A stretch of DNA of 64,000 nucleotides from Paenibacillus algorifonticola (GCF_000971975.1 NZ_LAQO01000006.1:62001-126000); one strand, 5' to 3'; counted from the stretch's first letter, positions 43,630 to 54,230 are shown. Made by a program: numbers and translations. Notes: a model not told the origin generated them from the letters alone.

Positions 43630-44553
43630 TTATTCCATCTCATCCCGAATCGACTCGATCAAGCCTTTCAGCTTGTTCGCCGACTTCTGGAACAGCGCCG
43701 TTTCCTCATCGGACAGCGTCAGCTCCAGAACGTTGCGGATGCCGCCGCGGTCAACGACGCATGGTACGCCGATGTACACATCGGACACTCCGAGGTAGTT
43801 GTCGAGCAGTGTCGACACGTTCAGCACGGCGCCTTCATCCTGCAGAATGGCGGTGCAGATGCGGTCGAGCGCCAAAGCGATGGCGTAATACGTCGCGCCT
43901 TTTGCCTCGATGATTTGGTAGGCGGCGTCGCGTGTGCCGGTGAAAATCCGTTCCTTCTGCTCGTCGTTCAGCCCGAGCTCCGTACCCGCGACGTTCGACA
44001 GGCTCCATACCGGCAGCTCGGAATCGCCATGCTCCCCGATAATCGGGGCGTGGACGCTGCGCGGATCAATGTTCAGCTCTTCGCCAATCAGATAGCGGAA
44101 GCGTGCACTGTCGAGCAGCGTGCCTGAACCGATGACGCGGTTAACGGGCCAGCGCGATTTTCGCAGGGAGAAGTAGCTCATGACGTCCACCGGGTTCGAG
44201 GCAATCAGCAGAATGCCGTCGTCATTATATTTCAAGACTTCATCAATGATTTGGTCAAAAATCGCCACGTTGCGCTTCAGCAGCTGAATGCGCTCTTCGC
44301 CCGGACGCTGTGCTACACCGGCAGTAATAATAATAATGTCCGCGCCTTTGCAGTCCTCGTAAGTGCCTGCCCATACCTTCGTGCCGCCAAGGAACGGCAT
44401 GCCGTGGTTCATGTCGAGCGCATCGCCGATCGCTTTTTTCTCATTGGCATCAATGAGCACCAGCTCATCCATGCGATTGCGAAGCAGAAGCGTATAAGCG
44501 GTTGTCGAGCCTACTGCCCCAGCGCCAATGACAACAATTCTTGATTTTTTCAT
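43630..44553 (-). CDS. ldh: L-lactate dehydrogenase
   Basis: The 307-residue NAD-dependent enzyme reduces pyruvate to L-lactate, regenerating NAD+ in oxygen limitation. The Rossmann motif IVVIGAGAVGSTTAYTLL is at the N-terminus. The substrate-binding Arg lies in GEERIQLLKRN and IASNPVDVMSYF, and the catalytic His in GEHGDSELPVWS. I start at ATG 44553 (MKKSRIVVIG) with GGGAGAG upstream; the open frame reaches far beyond without homology. It is second in an operon, 53 nt after a formate/nitrite-type transporter, behind an FNR-type box. Normal length, no defects. Confidence 0.93.
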   Translation of the reverse strand: MKKSRIVVIGAGAVGSTTAYTLLLRNRMDELVLIDANEKKAIGDALDMNHGMPFLGGTKVWAGTYEDCKGADIIIITAGVAQRPGEERIQLLKRNVAIFDQIIDEVLKYNDDGILLIASNPVDVMSYFSLRKSRWPVNRVIGSGTLLDSARFRYLIGEELNIDPRSVHAPIIGEHGDSELPVWSLSNVAGTELGLNDEQKERIFTGTRDAAYQIIEAKGATYYAIALALDRICTAILQDEGAVLNVSTLLDNYLGVSDVYIGVPCVVDRGGIRNVLELTLSDEETALFQKSANKLKGLIESIRDEME

Positions 44554-44606
44554 ATCCGATCTCTCCCTGTCTAGTGATGTAGTTGCTTTCGGTTTTGCTC
44601 CTGCAT

Positions 44607-45416
44607 TTACTCCTGTACTTGCTCTTGCGTGTGATCCCCTTTGTCGAAATAAGGCTTGTTCACGAAATAATACATATATGCCATTAATACGCCGCCGCCA
44701 ATCAGATTGCCGAGTGTGACAGGCACAAGATTGTGAATGACGCCGCCGTAAGTAATCGTGTCTGGATGGTCGACGACTAGCGCGATAGCGAAGGTGCACA
44801 TGTTGGCAATGCTATGCTCGTAGCCCGAAATAAAGAAGCAGAAGACGAACAGCATCATCGAAAACATTTTTGCCCCGTCATGCTTCATGCCCATCGGAAT
44901 GAAAAAGGCGAGACAGACAAGCCAGTTACATAAAATCGCCCGGAAAAACAGCTCCATCGACGACGTATGCATTTTCGCTTCGACGACGCTGAGCAAGAAC
45001 GTATTGACCTTCTCGCTGTCGAATAGTCCGGTTGTCATAATGAGCAGTGCGAACACGGCTGCGCCGAGCAGGTTGCCAGCGTAGCTGGTCAGCCACATTT
45101 TGATAGCGTCGGTCCATTTGAGCTTGCGCCGGAGTGCGGTAAACGAATAATAAAACGTATTGCCGGTAAACAAGTCGCCGCCGCCGTATGCGATGAGAAT
45201 AATAGCAGCTCCGAACGTGAGGGCGGCCATCGGATAAGCGAGTGGAGAATGCTCGGCGTAAAAAAAGTTGCCCGTCTTGAAGGCGACAATAACGCCAAAG
45301 CCGATGAACATGCTGGCGAGCATGGACCTGGCAATATAACGGATGCGGCTTTGTTGAAAAATCATATGCTTCTTGTGTGCGAGCTGCTCGACTTTGCGTA
45401 GCGCTTCTGTTTCCAT
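44607..45416 (-). CDS. Formate/nitrite transporter (FNT) family channel
   Basis: A 269-residue pentameric channel for small monocarboxylates or nitrite, with six helices and the family repeats GGDLFTGNTFYY (about 75-95) and NWLVCLAFFIPMG (central). ATG 45416 (METEALRK) stands 9 nt after AGAGGAG; an ATG 6 nt earlier is too close to that site. Cotranscription with ldh suggests export of lactate or formate, as FNT proteins are known to carry both, rather than nitrite. No nitrite reductase genes are near. Regulation is by the FNR-like box upstream. Confidence 0.88.
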   Translation of the reverse strand: METEALRKVEQLAHKKHMIFQQSRIRYIARSMLASMFIGFGVIVAFKTGNFFYAEHSPLAYPMAALTFGAAIILIAYGGGDLFTGNTFYYSFTALRRKLKWTDAIKMWLTSYAGNLLGAAVFALLIMTTGLFDSEKVNTFLLSVVEAKMHTSSMELFFRAILCNWLVCLAFFIPMGMKHDGAKMFSMMLFVFCFFISGYEHSIANMCTFAIALVVDHPDTITYGGVIHNLVPVTLGNLIGGGVLMAYMYYFVNKPYFDKGDHTQEQVQE

Positions 45417-45477
45417 GAGCATTCACTCCTCTTGCTGCTTACTGAGGTTAGAATAACACAGGAGGTGCACGGTCGAT

Positions 45478-45493
45478 TGTGACATTCCTCACA
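45478..45493 (-). promoter_or_regulatory. FNR/CRP-type box of the FNT-ldh operon
   Basis: Perfect TGTGA-N6-TCACA palindrome. On the minus strand a TATTCT -10 element lies 22 nt downstream, which places the box near -41.5, the class II activation position. It points to oxygen-responsive control by Fnr. Confidence 0.75.
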
Positions 45494-45699
45494 GGGAAAG
45501 GGGTAAATTGTTACAGAATAAGGGATTTTGAGCGGGTTGGACAACTACTGAGCTAATGATTATTCCTGTAATGGCAAAAATTAGGTAGTCTTCTTGTAGA
45601 TGCAAACGGAGGTGCACATCTATTTGCATAAAAGTAGAGGCATTTAAGGATGAGGCTTCACCTTGCCAAATAAAATGGAATCAAAGGAGGGTTTATTCG

Positions 45700-46371
45700 A
45701 TGAAAAAATGGATTGGTGCTCTATTATCTTTGGCTCTTATTATTGCAATTGCTGGTGTGCAGCCGGCCCCTGTATTTGCGGCGGAAGTTGTAAACGCCAC
45801 CATTCCTGTTCCGAAAAATACAACCTACGACGGTAAAGGCAAAGTTTTTGTAGCGAACCCGAATACGCTCGGTGACGGCAGCCAGGAGGAGGGACAAAAG
45901 CCCTTATTCCGTCTGGAAGCAGGCGCGACGCTGAAAAATGTCATTATCGGCGCTCCCGCTGCCGACGGCGTACACTGCTATGGCAACTGCAACATTGAGA
46001 ATGTGACTTGGCAGGATGTAGGCGAGGATGCTCTTACATTGAAAAGCTCCGGTACGGTTAATATTACTGGCGGTGGCGCATACAAAGCTTATGATAAAGT
46101 GTTCCAAATGAATGCCGCCGGCACAATCAATATTAAAAACTTCAAAGCTAATGATATCGGGAAGTTGGTTCGCCAATTGGGAGGCTCCACGTTTACCGTT
46201 CATATGACCGTTACTGGCAGCGATATTTCCAAAGTAAAAGATTCTATCTTGCGTACGGATGCTTCCTCGTCTACAGCGAAAATCACCAATACGCGCTATT
46301 CCAATGTGCCAACGCTGTTCAAAGGTTTTGCTTCCGGCAAAACCAGCCAATCTGGAAACACGGCTTATTAG
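45700..46371 (+). CDS. Pectate lyase, PL3 family
   Basis: A 223-residue secreted, calcium-dependent lyase that cleaves polygalacturonate by beta-elimination. A signal peptide (about 1-27, ends PVFAA) precedes a single-domain parallel beta-helix. Family features are visible: [39 protein letters not shown]-like [20 protein letters not shown] with VGEDALTLK, and [16 protein letters not shown]. Normal length for a PL3 enzyme without binding modules. ATG 45700 follows AAAGGAGGG. A partial cre-like match (ATGCAAACGGAGG, 45600) lacks the final C. It fits plant-polymer use together with the GH43 enzyme elsewhere in the window. Confidence 0.92.
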   Translation: MKKWIGALLSLALIIAIAGVQPAPVFAAEVVNATIPVPKNTTYDGKGKVFVANPNTLGDGSQEEGQKPLFRLEAGATLKNVIIGAPAADGVHCYGNCNIENVTWQDVGEDALTLKSSGTVNITGGGAYKAYDKVFQMNAAGTINIKNFKANDIGKLVRQLGGSTFTVHMTVTGSDISKVKDSILRTDASSSTAKITNTRYSNVPTLFKGFASGKTSQSGNTAY

Positions 46372-46382
46372 GAAATTCTTCT

Positions 46383-46422
46383 AAACGAGGCATGGCGATG
46401 CGTTTACGCTTGAGTCGCCATG
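46383..46422 (+). repeat. Two-hairpin repeat, partial copy F (hairpin 2 only)
   Basis: AAACG..GCAT-GGCG-ATGC-GTTT followed by the conserved GTTTACGCTTG. It overlaps a perfect CATGGCGA/TCGCCATG inverted repeat (46391-46422) lying between the convergent pectate lyase and kdp genes, which may also work as a weak transcription stop. Confidence 0.5.
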
Positions 46423-46465
46423 TCTGCCGTTTGAAAGGATAACCGCCCCCCGTAAGTAAGCCTGT

Positions 46466-48832
46466 TTATACATCTTCAACAGGGCTCGTGCCGAGAATAG
46501 GCGGTACGGGTTCTGTTTCCCATTTTGCGACGATTAGCATATCCAAATGCCTGGCGGAGCGCAGCAAATCATGCACAATGGTTTTGCGGACGAGCATTTG
46601 CCACGGCGGCCTGCGCGATTGTCCAATAATGAGCTGGGTAGCTTGCAGGGCATTCATCTTTTGCAGCAAAATCCCGCTAATCTCTTTGCGTTTGTCCGCA
46701 ACACTAACCGCCAGCTGACCGCCAAGCCGCTCGCATAGCTGCCGCAGCGCATGGAGCCGTTTTTGCTGCGCCTCGGTTTGCTGGGTTTTACTGCTATGCA
46801 CATAATGGACATGCCATTCTGCCTTCAAGCGGTGAGCGATGCGAAAGCCGCGGCGAATAAGCCGCTCCGCCTGATCACCCAAATCGACGCATACAAAAAT
46901 CACCTCGCGCTTGCGCCAAGGTCCCCGAAGGGAGGGCCCGCGTTTCCACGACTCCAGCCGTTCATCGACATCATCCGCAATTTCGCGCAGTGCCAGCTCC
47001 CGCAAGGCAATCAAATTGCCGATTTTGAAAAAAGAGCCCAGCGCCTGCTCTACCTTTTCCAGCTTATATATTTTACCGTCGCGCATGCGCTGCGCCAGCA
47101 TCTGGGGCGTAACGTCAATGAGCTCAATTCCACTCGCCATTTGTAAAATCGCGTCCGGCACCGTTTCTCTCACCCGTACACCTGTCAGCTGCTCAACCGC
47201 ATCATTCAAGCTTTCCACATGCTGTACGTTTACGGTGGAAATGACGGAAATTCCGTTTTCCAGCAGCAGCAAAATATCCTCGTACCTTTTCTTGAGCGAG
47301 CTGCCCGGCACATTCGTATGGGCAAGCTCATCGACCAGCACGACCTCGGGGCGGCGCGCAATAAGAGCCGCTGTGTCCATTTCCTCAAGCTGTACAGCCC
47401 CATAGGGAATAGCTGCTCGGGGCACAATCGTCAAGTCGCCGACCTGCTCCGCCGTTTCCTTGCGTCCATGCGTTTCCAGCCAGCCAATGACGACATCTAC
47501 ACCTTTACGCTGAAGAATGTTGCCTTCCTGGAGCATTTTGTACGTTTTTCCGACGCCGGGAGCGGCTCCGATATAAATTTTGAACGTGCCCCGGCGCATG
47601 CGCTGCGCCTGTTCCTCCATTTCACGGGAGTTAAGCCGATGAAAAAGAGCCTCCTGACCGCCCAGACGGCTTTTAACAGGCAAAATGCGCTCTCCCTCAT
47701 GCTCCGCCCGATCCGTCATCACAAAAACGTCGATGTTCCGTATTTTGCGGAGCACTTGGTTAACGATGGAGCCTTGCCAGCGCTCCTGCCATGCTTTTTT
47801 CTTGGAATGGCCCATCACGATCCGCGTCGCATGATGCCGCGTTGCATATTCGACAAGTGCGGCAGGCAGCTTGCGCGCATGCGCTAGCGAGAGCTCCTCA
47901 AATTCGCCGCCGACTTTCGCCACCAGCTTTTGCATCGAGCGTTTAATCGTTTGCTGCTCCTGGGGCAGGCTGCGGCCCGGCAGCAGAAAGGTGACGACAG
48001 CGAGCTCGCCATGCAGCCTCTTGGCAATTTGCTGGCCTCGGCGCACATATAGGGAGCCATTGAAGTGATATTGCGTGGAAACGACAATTCGTTCGGCTGC
48101 TCCTGACGGGCCGCTTAAGCCCAGCGCTTCGCGGTGCTTTTCCAGCGTTTCATGAACACCCTCCGCCATTAGGCAGAGAGCGACTTCGCGCAGGACAGCC
48201 AAATTGCCGCGCAGCCGCATAGCCGGATGGAGAGAACTGCCGAGCAGTCCCTCTTCCATCCGGCTTAGCATCGTCTCAGGAGATACATCAATGAGGCGAA
48301 CCTCATCGGCCCATTCCAGCGTATCCGCCGGGACCGTTTCCTCCGCGCGAATGCCCGTCATTTTGAAAATAACCCCGTCCTCGCCCTCAAGCTCGTAGAC
48401 GTTAATCGTCGTAATGATGCTGATGCCATGCTCCAGCAAATATTGAATGTCCTCCAGCCGCGTCTTGAAGCGGGCGCACATACGGTTGCGATGGGCAAGG
48501 CCGTCCACGAGCACGACTTCCGGATTGCGGGCGAGCAGCGTCTCCAGCGGCAAATCCTGCTGCTCCTTGTCATCGCGCTGCCACCGAATGCTGGGGACAT
48601 GCTCCAGCTCAGACACTAGCTCCGGTAGATTCCTATCTGTACGCGTTGCCGACGTTAATGCGCAAATGACGACATCAATGCCCTGCTGCTTCAGCAGCTG
48701 GCCTTCCTGCAGCAAATGATACGTTTTTCCGGAGCCTGCGACCGAGCCGATGATGATTTTTAGGCGTCCCTTATGCAGCCGGGAGATAGAAGCCAATATC
48801 TCCTCCGGCGTCTTGCGTTGATACGGTGGCAT
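46466..48832 (-). CDS. Tandem KdpD sensor modules without histidine kinase
   Basis: The 788-residue cytosolic protein is made of two copies of the KdpD N-terminal module, each a KdpD P-loop domain followed by a universal-stress-protein (USP) domain. Copy 1: Walker A GSVAGSGKT (29-37), EVVLVDGLAHRN (105-116), USP about 248-374. Copy 2: GAAPGVGKT (422-430), EVVLVDELAHTN (497-508), USP about 643-770. Copy 2 keeps the canonical APGVGKT and DELAHTN; copy 1 has drifted. The four membrane helices, GAF and kinase domains of full KdpD are absent. KdpD USP domains bind cyclic di-AMP in S. aureus. It is last in the kdp operon, 19 nt after kdpC. Confidence 0.9.
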   Translation of the reverse strand: MPPYQRKTPEEILASISRLHKGRLKIIIGSVAGSGKTYHLLQEGQLLKQQGIDVVICALTSATRTDRNLPELVSELEHVPSIRWQRDDKEQQDLPLETLLARNPEVVLVDGLAHRNRMCARFKTRLEDIQYLLEHGISIITTINVYELEGEDGVIFKMTGIRAEETVPADTLEWADEVRLIDVSPETMLSRMEEGLLGSSLHPAMRLRGNLAVLREVALCLMAEGVHETLEKHREALGLSGPSGAAERIVVSTQYHFNGSLYVRRGQQIAKRLHGELAVVTFLLPGRSLPQEQQTIKRSMQKLVAKVGGEFEELSLAHARKLPAALVEYATRHHATRIVMGHSKKKAWQERWQGSIVNQVLRKIRNIDVFVMTDRAEHEGERILPVKSRLGGQEALFHRLNSREMEEQAQRMRRGTFKIYIGAAPGVGKTYKMLQEGNILQRKGVDVVIGWLETHGRKETAEQVGDLTIVPRAAIPYGAVQLEEMDTAALIARRPEVVLVDELAHTNVPGSSLKKRYEDILLLLENGISVISTVNVQHVESLNDAVEQLTGVRVRETVPDAILQMASGIELIDVTPQMLAQRMRDGKIYKLEKVEQALGSFFKIGNLIALRELALREIADDVDERLESWKRGPSLRGPWRKREVIFVCVDLGDQAERLIRRGFRIAHRLKAEWHVHYVHSSKTQQTEAQQKRLHALRQLCERLGGQLAVSVADKRKEISGILLQKMNALQATQLIIGQSRRPPWQMLVRKTIVHDLLRSARHLDMLIVAKWETEPVPPILGTSPVEDV

Positions 48833-48851
48833 CCTGCTCCCGCCTTCTCTT

Positions 48852-49502
48852 TTATTTGGCGATTCGTGTGGATAAAGCCAGATTCAGCTCCAGCACATTG
48901 ACGCGTTTATCACCGAAGAGGCCGAGCTCGCGACCTTTCGTATGCTTCTTAACGAGCGCTTCCAGCTCGGCAGTGGGCAGGCCCGTCAGCTTGCTGATTC
49001 TTGGCACCTGCACGAGCGCCGACTGCGGCGTAATATCCGGGTCAAGCCCGGAGCCGGAGTTGCTTATTAACGCTACGGGCAGCTGCTCCAGCGGAACGCC
49101 CGGGTTATCCTGCTGCCACTGGGCAATGGATGCTTTCATACGGGCCAGCAGCTCCGGGTTCGAAGGGGCATAGTTATTAGAGCCGGAAGCTTCCGCTTTA
49201 TAATCAATGCTCGACACCCGCCCCTGAAAATAGCGCTGATCGGTGAAAGGCTGACCGATCAGCGACGAACCAACGACGTTGCCTGCGCTATCCTTGAGCA
49301 GGCTGCCATTCGCCTGAGCCGGGAACAGCAGCTGCGCGGCGCCCGTGCTCACAAGCGGATACACGACACCGCAAAGGAGCAGGAACAGCAGGCTGGCACG
49401 CAGCGACACCCCGATTACAGAAGATGAGGAGGGGGCCGCTGATGAAGATGGAGTGGACGGTATAGATGGCGATGGACGTTTTCTTTTTAAAATAGCATAC
49501 AT
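48852..49502 (-). CDS. kdpC: Potassium-transporting ATPase subunit C
   Basis: A 216-residue single-span subunit that stabilises the KdpFABC complex and raises nucleotide affinity. A Ser/Pro-rich N-terminal extension (about 8-30) precedes the membrane helix (about 32-55). The extracytoplasmic domain has GSSLIGQPFTDQRYFQGRVS, NYAPSNPELLAR and SNSGSGLDPDITPQSALVQV, all typical of KdpC. The C-terminus GLFGDKRVNVLELNLAL is intact. The Ser-rich insert is unusual. Starts 64 nt after kdpB. Confidence 0.92.
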   Translation of the reverse strand: MYAILKRKRPSPSIPSTPSSSAAPSSSSVIGVSLRASLLFLLLCGVVYPLVSTGAAQLLFPAQANGSLLKDSAGNVVGSSLIGQPFTDQRYFQGRVSSIDYKAEASGSNNYAPSNPELLARMKASIAQWQQDNPGVPLEQLPVALISNSGSGLDPDITPQSALVQVPRISKLTGLPTAELEALVKKHTKGRELGLFGDKRVNVLELNLALSTRIAK

Positions 49503-49566
49503 AGCACAATTCCCTTCTTTCAGTGGAAGTTCGTTTCATTAAATGCCGCAGCCAGTTTGGACGGCG

Positions 49567-51600
49567 TTAAATCCAAATATGAACCATCATGTCGATAAGC
49601 TTGATGCCAATGAACGGAGCAATCATGCCGCCGAGCCCGTAAATAAGCAGATTGCGGCTGAGCAGGCGGGCTGCGCTGAGCGGACGATAAGTGACGCCTT
49701 TCATCGCTAACGGAATGAGCAGCGGAATAATGATCGCATTAAAGATGAGCGCGGACAAAATCGCCGACAGCGGCGAGCCAAGCTGCATCACATTCAGCGC
49801 CTGCATTTGCGGAATCGCCAGCATAAACATCGCTGGAATGATGGCGAAATATTTGGCTACGTCATTGGCAATGCTGAATGTCGTGAGCGCACCGCGCGTC
49901 ATAAGCAGCTGCTTGCCGATCGATACGACCTCTATAATTTTGGAAGGGTCGGAATCCAGATCGACCATATTGGCTGCTTCCTTGGCAGCCGTCGTGCCGC
50001 TGTTCATCGCTAGACCGACATCTGCCTGCGCGAGTGCGGGCGCGTCATTCGTTCCGTCCCCCGTCATGGCGACCAGCTTGCCTTCTGCCTGCTCGCGGCG
50101 GATGACGGCGATTTTATCCTCCGGCTTGCTTTCGGCAATAAAATCGTCGACCCCCGCTTCTCTGGCGATGGTTGCCGCCGTAAACGGATTGTCGCCCGTA
50201 CACATAATCGTTTTGATGCCCATCGCTCGAAGCTGGTCGAAGCGTTCCTTCATGCCCGGCTTGACCGTATCCTTCAAATAAATCAAACCGAATATGTGCT
50301 GATCGACGGCGATGGCAAGCGGTGTGCCGCCTTCCTTGGCAATCCGCTCGGTCTCCTGGGCCAGATCGGCGGGGATGTCTCCTCCTTGTGCGAGCACCCA
50401 CCCGCGAATCGCTTCGACAGCCCCTTTGCGCACGAGCCGTCCATCGGCCAAATCGATGCCGCTCATACGCGTCTCGGCTTGAAAGGGAACGAATTGCCCG
50501 CCCTCGCCAAGCGAGGCATCATAGGCTTTATCATGCTTTTTCATCCACTCCAGCACCGAACGGCCTTCTGGCGTTTCATCATGTATGGAAGAAATGGCGG
50601 CCCATGCCGCTGCCTCATCTGCTCCAGCAGTGCCCACCGGATTGATTTCGCTAGCCATCCGATTGCCGAAGGTGATCGTCCCGGTTTTATCCAAAATCAT
50701 CGTATTGATGTCGCCGGCTGCTTCGACCGCCTTCCCTGACATCGCCAGCACATTGAACTGGGTGACCCGGTCCATGCCCGCAATGCCGATAGCGGACAGC
50801 AGACCGCCGATCGTCGTCGGAATGAGACAGACGAGCAGCGCGATGAGAACGGGAATTTCCAAATTGACGCCCACATATGCGGCAATCGGGCCAAGCGTGA
50901 CGACGACGATGAGGAAAATAATCGTCAGACTGATCAGCAGCGTGTTCAAGGCGATTTCATTCGGCGTTTTTTGCCGCTTCGCTCCTTCGACGAGAGCAAT
51001 CATCCGGTCGATGAAGGTTTCGCCGGGCTCGCTCGTGATCCGCATTTTGATGCGGTCGCTGATCACCCGCGTTCCGCCCGTCACAGAGTTGAAATCGCCG
51101 CCCGCCTCCTTGATGACGGGGGCTGATTCGCCGGTAATAGCCGATTCATCCACGGAAGCGAGGCCTTCGATCACCTCGCCGTCGCCGGGAATCATTTCCC
51201 CTTGCGAGACGATGACGATATCCCCTTTGCGCAGCTCCGTGGAAGGGACGATTTGAATACTGTCGCCCAGCAGCTTATTCGCCATAATTTCCTGCTTTGT
51301 TTTTTTCAGCGAGCCGGCCTGCGCTTTGCCGCGGCCCTCAGCTAAAGCTTCGGCAAAATTGGCGAACAGCACCGTAAACAGCAAAATAATAAAGACGGCC
51401 AAGTTAAAGCCGGTGCGATCCTGCGAGTCAAAGTAACCCGGAAACACGGTCATAAGCAGAACGATTAGCGTTCCAATCTCAACGACGAACATGACCGGAT
51501 TTTTTATCATATGGACCGGATTCAGCTTGAGGAGGCTCATCTTTAACGCCTCGGTCACGAGCGGTCCGGTGAATAATTTTTTAGTACGTTGGTCATTCAT
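49567..51600 (-). CDS. kdpB: Potassium-transporting P-type ATPase subunit B
   Basis: The 677-residue catalytic subunit hydrolyses ATP to drive K+ uptake through KdpA. Phosphorylation site [12 protein letters not shown], the ATP-binding domain, the [17 protein letters not shown] hinge motif and the actuator TGESAPV are all present, with normal length. ATG 51600 has GAGGGG upstream. The gene itself is intact, so the operon still encodes a full pump motor although kdpA is disrupted; B needs A for K+ transport. Confidence 0.95.
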   Translation of the reverse strand: MNDQRTKKLFTGPLVTEALKMSLLKLNPVHMIKNPVMFVVEIGTLIVLLMTVFPGYFDSQDRTGFNLAVFIILLFTVLFANFAEALAEGRGKAQAGSLKKTKQEIMANKLLGDSIQIVPSTELRKGDIVIVSQGEMIPGDGEVIEGLASVDESAITGESAPVIKEAGGDFNSVTGGTRVISDRIKMRITSEPGETFIDRMIALVEGAKRQKTPNEIALNTLLISLTIIFLIVVVTLGPIAAYVGVNLEIPVLIALLVCLIPTTIGGLLSAIGIAGMDRVTQFNVLAMSGKAVEAAGDINTMILDKTGTITFGNRMASEINPVGTAGADEAAAWAAISSIHDETPEGRSVLEWMKKHDKAYDASLGEGGQFVPFQAETRMSGIDLADGRLVRKGAVEAIRGWVLAQGGDIPADLAQETERIAKEGGTPLAIAVDQHIFGLIYLKDTVKPGMKERFDQLRAMGIKTIMCTGDNPFTAATIAREAGVDDFIAESKPEDKIAVIRREQAEGKLVAMTGDGTNDAPALAQADVGLAMNSGTTAAKEAANMVDLDSDPSKIIEVVSIGKQLLMTRGALTTFSIANDVAKYFAIIPAMFMLAIPQMQALNVMQLGSPLSAILSALIFNAIIIPLLIPLAMKGVTYRPLSAARLLSRNLLIYGLGGMIAPFIGIKLIDMMVHIWI

Positions 51601-51622
51601 AACGCTTACCCCTCATTTCCCT

Positions 51623-53205
<1,583 letters not shown>

Positions 53206-53245
53206 AGCTGTTCCTCCCTTGCTATAAATGATGAAACGTTATTTG

Positions 53246-53323
53246 CTAAAATTTCTCCGGATGGAGCAAGGCGTAGACGAGATACACCAGCAAAACTCCT
53301 GTAACGAGCAATATGACAATCAT
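53246..53323 (-). CDS. kdpF: Potassium-transporting ATPase subunit F
   Basis: A 25-residue single-helix peptide (MIVILLVTGVLLVYLVYALL, ending HPEKF). The YALxxPExF C-terminus is the KdpF hallmark; KdpF stabilises the Kdp complex. Its ATG overlaps the stop of the upstream 35-codon ORF (ATGA), and its own site is GGAGGAACGGGG. It lies 40 nt before the kdpA start. Confidence 0.9.
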   Translation of the reverse strand: MIVILLVTGVLLVYLVYALLHPEKF

Positions 53324-53427
53324 CCCCGTTCCTCCGTTTCGCTAATGGACCGGTCGCACCAGCTTATAAATCCGGCAATCAGCCCGAAAGATGCGATTAA
53401 GGTCAAAGCCATTCCGATATCCAGCAT
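53320..53427 (-). CDS. 35-residue membrane peptide ahead of kdpF
   Basis: Starts MLDIGMALTLIASFGLIAGF and ends CDRSISETEERG: one membrane helix (about 3-22) and a charged cytoplasmic tail. A ribosome site AAGGAG lies 10 nt upstream, and the stop overlaps the kdpF start by four bases, so it is translated with the pump. I do not recognise a named family; it is missed by standard ORF cut-offs. It may be an extra small Kdp subunit (inference). Confidence 0.65.
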   Translation of the reverse strand: MLDIGMALTLIASFGLIAGFISWCDRSISETEERG

Positions 53428-53470
53428 AGCTGCAGCGCTCCTTATTTCGTTTTATCCCTAGTCATTGTGG

Positions 53471-53526
53471 AAAAAAGGCAACAAAAAAGAAGCCTTGGGC
53501 AAAGAGGACTCTTCACCCGCAGCTTC
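53471..53526 (-). terminator. Terminator of riboswitch unit 2 (kdp-proximal)
   Basis: On the minus strand GAAGC..GGGTGAAGA-GTCC-TCTTTGCCC..GGCTTC, then TTTTTTGTTGCCTTTTTT. The same T-run pattern ends unit 1. It lies about 45 nt before the first kdp ORF. Confidence 0.8.
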
Positions 53527-53574
53527 CTTCATCCGGGCATAATACGCCCCTGATTCGCCTGCGATTAGTGTAAG

Positions 53575-53765
53575 TGTGGCCTCTCCCGTTGACGCTTGCG
53601 AGGTTAGCTGTCGGATTCGGGCGCGAGAGACGCCCTACGCTTGGCACTTGTCGTGTGCCCTGCGATTCACCCCGTGACGCTCCCTGCAATCGTCCATTGG
53701 ACAATGGCAGAGGGCCGTCGATGGTTCCCCCGTTTCTGCGGCAGTGCAGAACTCAGCGTTTGAAA
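53575..53765 (-). promoter_or_regulatory. ydaO-type cyclic di-AMP riboswitch, unit 2
   Basis: The minus strand contains the ydaO/yuaA aptamer blocks in order: CGCTGAG, GGGGGAACCA, GGGGTGAATCGC, GTAGGGCG, then CCCGAATCCGACAGCTAACC and TCGCAAGCGTC. High cyclic di-AMP is known to favour the terminator and shut off downstream K+ uptake genes. It is followed directly by its own terminator and is a tandem copy of unit 1. Confidence 0.88.
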
Positions 53766-53798
53766 CAAAATGTCTGCCGATGTTGCGATTGCTATTTT

Positions 53799-53844
53799 CG
53801 AAAAAAGACAACAAAAAACCACAGAGGCGTATGACGCTCTGTGG
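53799..53844 (-). terminator. Terminator of riboswitch unit 1
   Basis: Stem CCACAGAG..CTCTGTGG (53819-53844), on the minus strand followed by TTTTTTGTTGTCTTTTTT. A clear intrinsic terminator between the two aptamers. Confidence 0.9.
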
Positions 53845-53867
53845 CCTGATTTACAAGGTCACAATCG

Positions 53868-54075
53868 TTCACCATTCCTCTCTACACCTGCGCTTACGAG
53901 GTTAGCTGTCGGATTCGGGCGGTGAGAGTCGCCCTACATTTGCCTGGAGTTTCATGACACTCCTGCAAACGATTCACCCCTGCGCTGCCAGCCTCCGACT
54001 CTCACATCGGACCCTTGCAGTGCGTTTGGTTCCCCCGCTCTTCGCCTAATGCGCGAAGACTCAGCGATCAAAAAA
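53868..54075 (-). promoter_or_regulatory. ydaO-type cyclic di-AMP riboswitch, unit 1 (promoter-proximal)
   Basis: The minus strand shows CGCTGAG, GGGGGAACCA, GGGGTGAATCGT, GTAGGGCGA, CCCGAATCCGACAGCTAACC and TCGTAAGCGC. Variable stems differ from unit 2 in length and sequence while the conserved cores match, so both copies look functional. Each aptamer has its own terminator, so transcripts must pass two switches to reach kdp. Confidence 0.9.
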
Positions 54076-54093
54076 GGTTCATTCATGTTATGA

Positions 54094-54123
54094 ATCATAC
54101 TCCCCTGCCGCGAGTGCTGTAAA
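54094..54123 (-). promoter_or_regulatory. Candidate promoter of the kdp operon
   Basis: On the minus strand TTTACA, an 18-nt spacer and TATGAT, placed about 20 nt before the first aptamer. An inverted repeat ATTCAT-GTT-ATGAAT (54081-54095) overlaps the -10/start region and may be an operator. Confidence 0.5.
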
Positions 54124-54230
54124 GGAAGCTGGCGCCGCAAAAGAGAGCGAATGCAGCGGATTAGCGTGATTTTAAACGCTTACAATGAGATTTATCTTTA
54201 GCAAGGTCGGTTTATCTCGCGATTTCTTTT

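Noticed and set aside
45600..45614. Possible cre site upstream of the pectate lyase
   Set aside because: ATGCAAACGGAGGTG lacks the required C near the end of the consensus; only a partial match. The ATGCAAA/TTTGCAT inverted repeat (45600-45629) is noted but unassigned.
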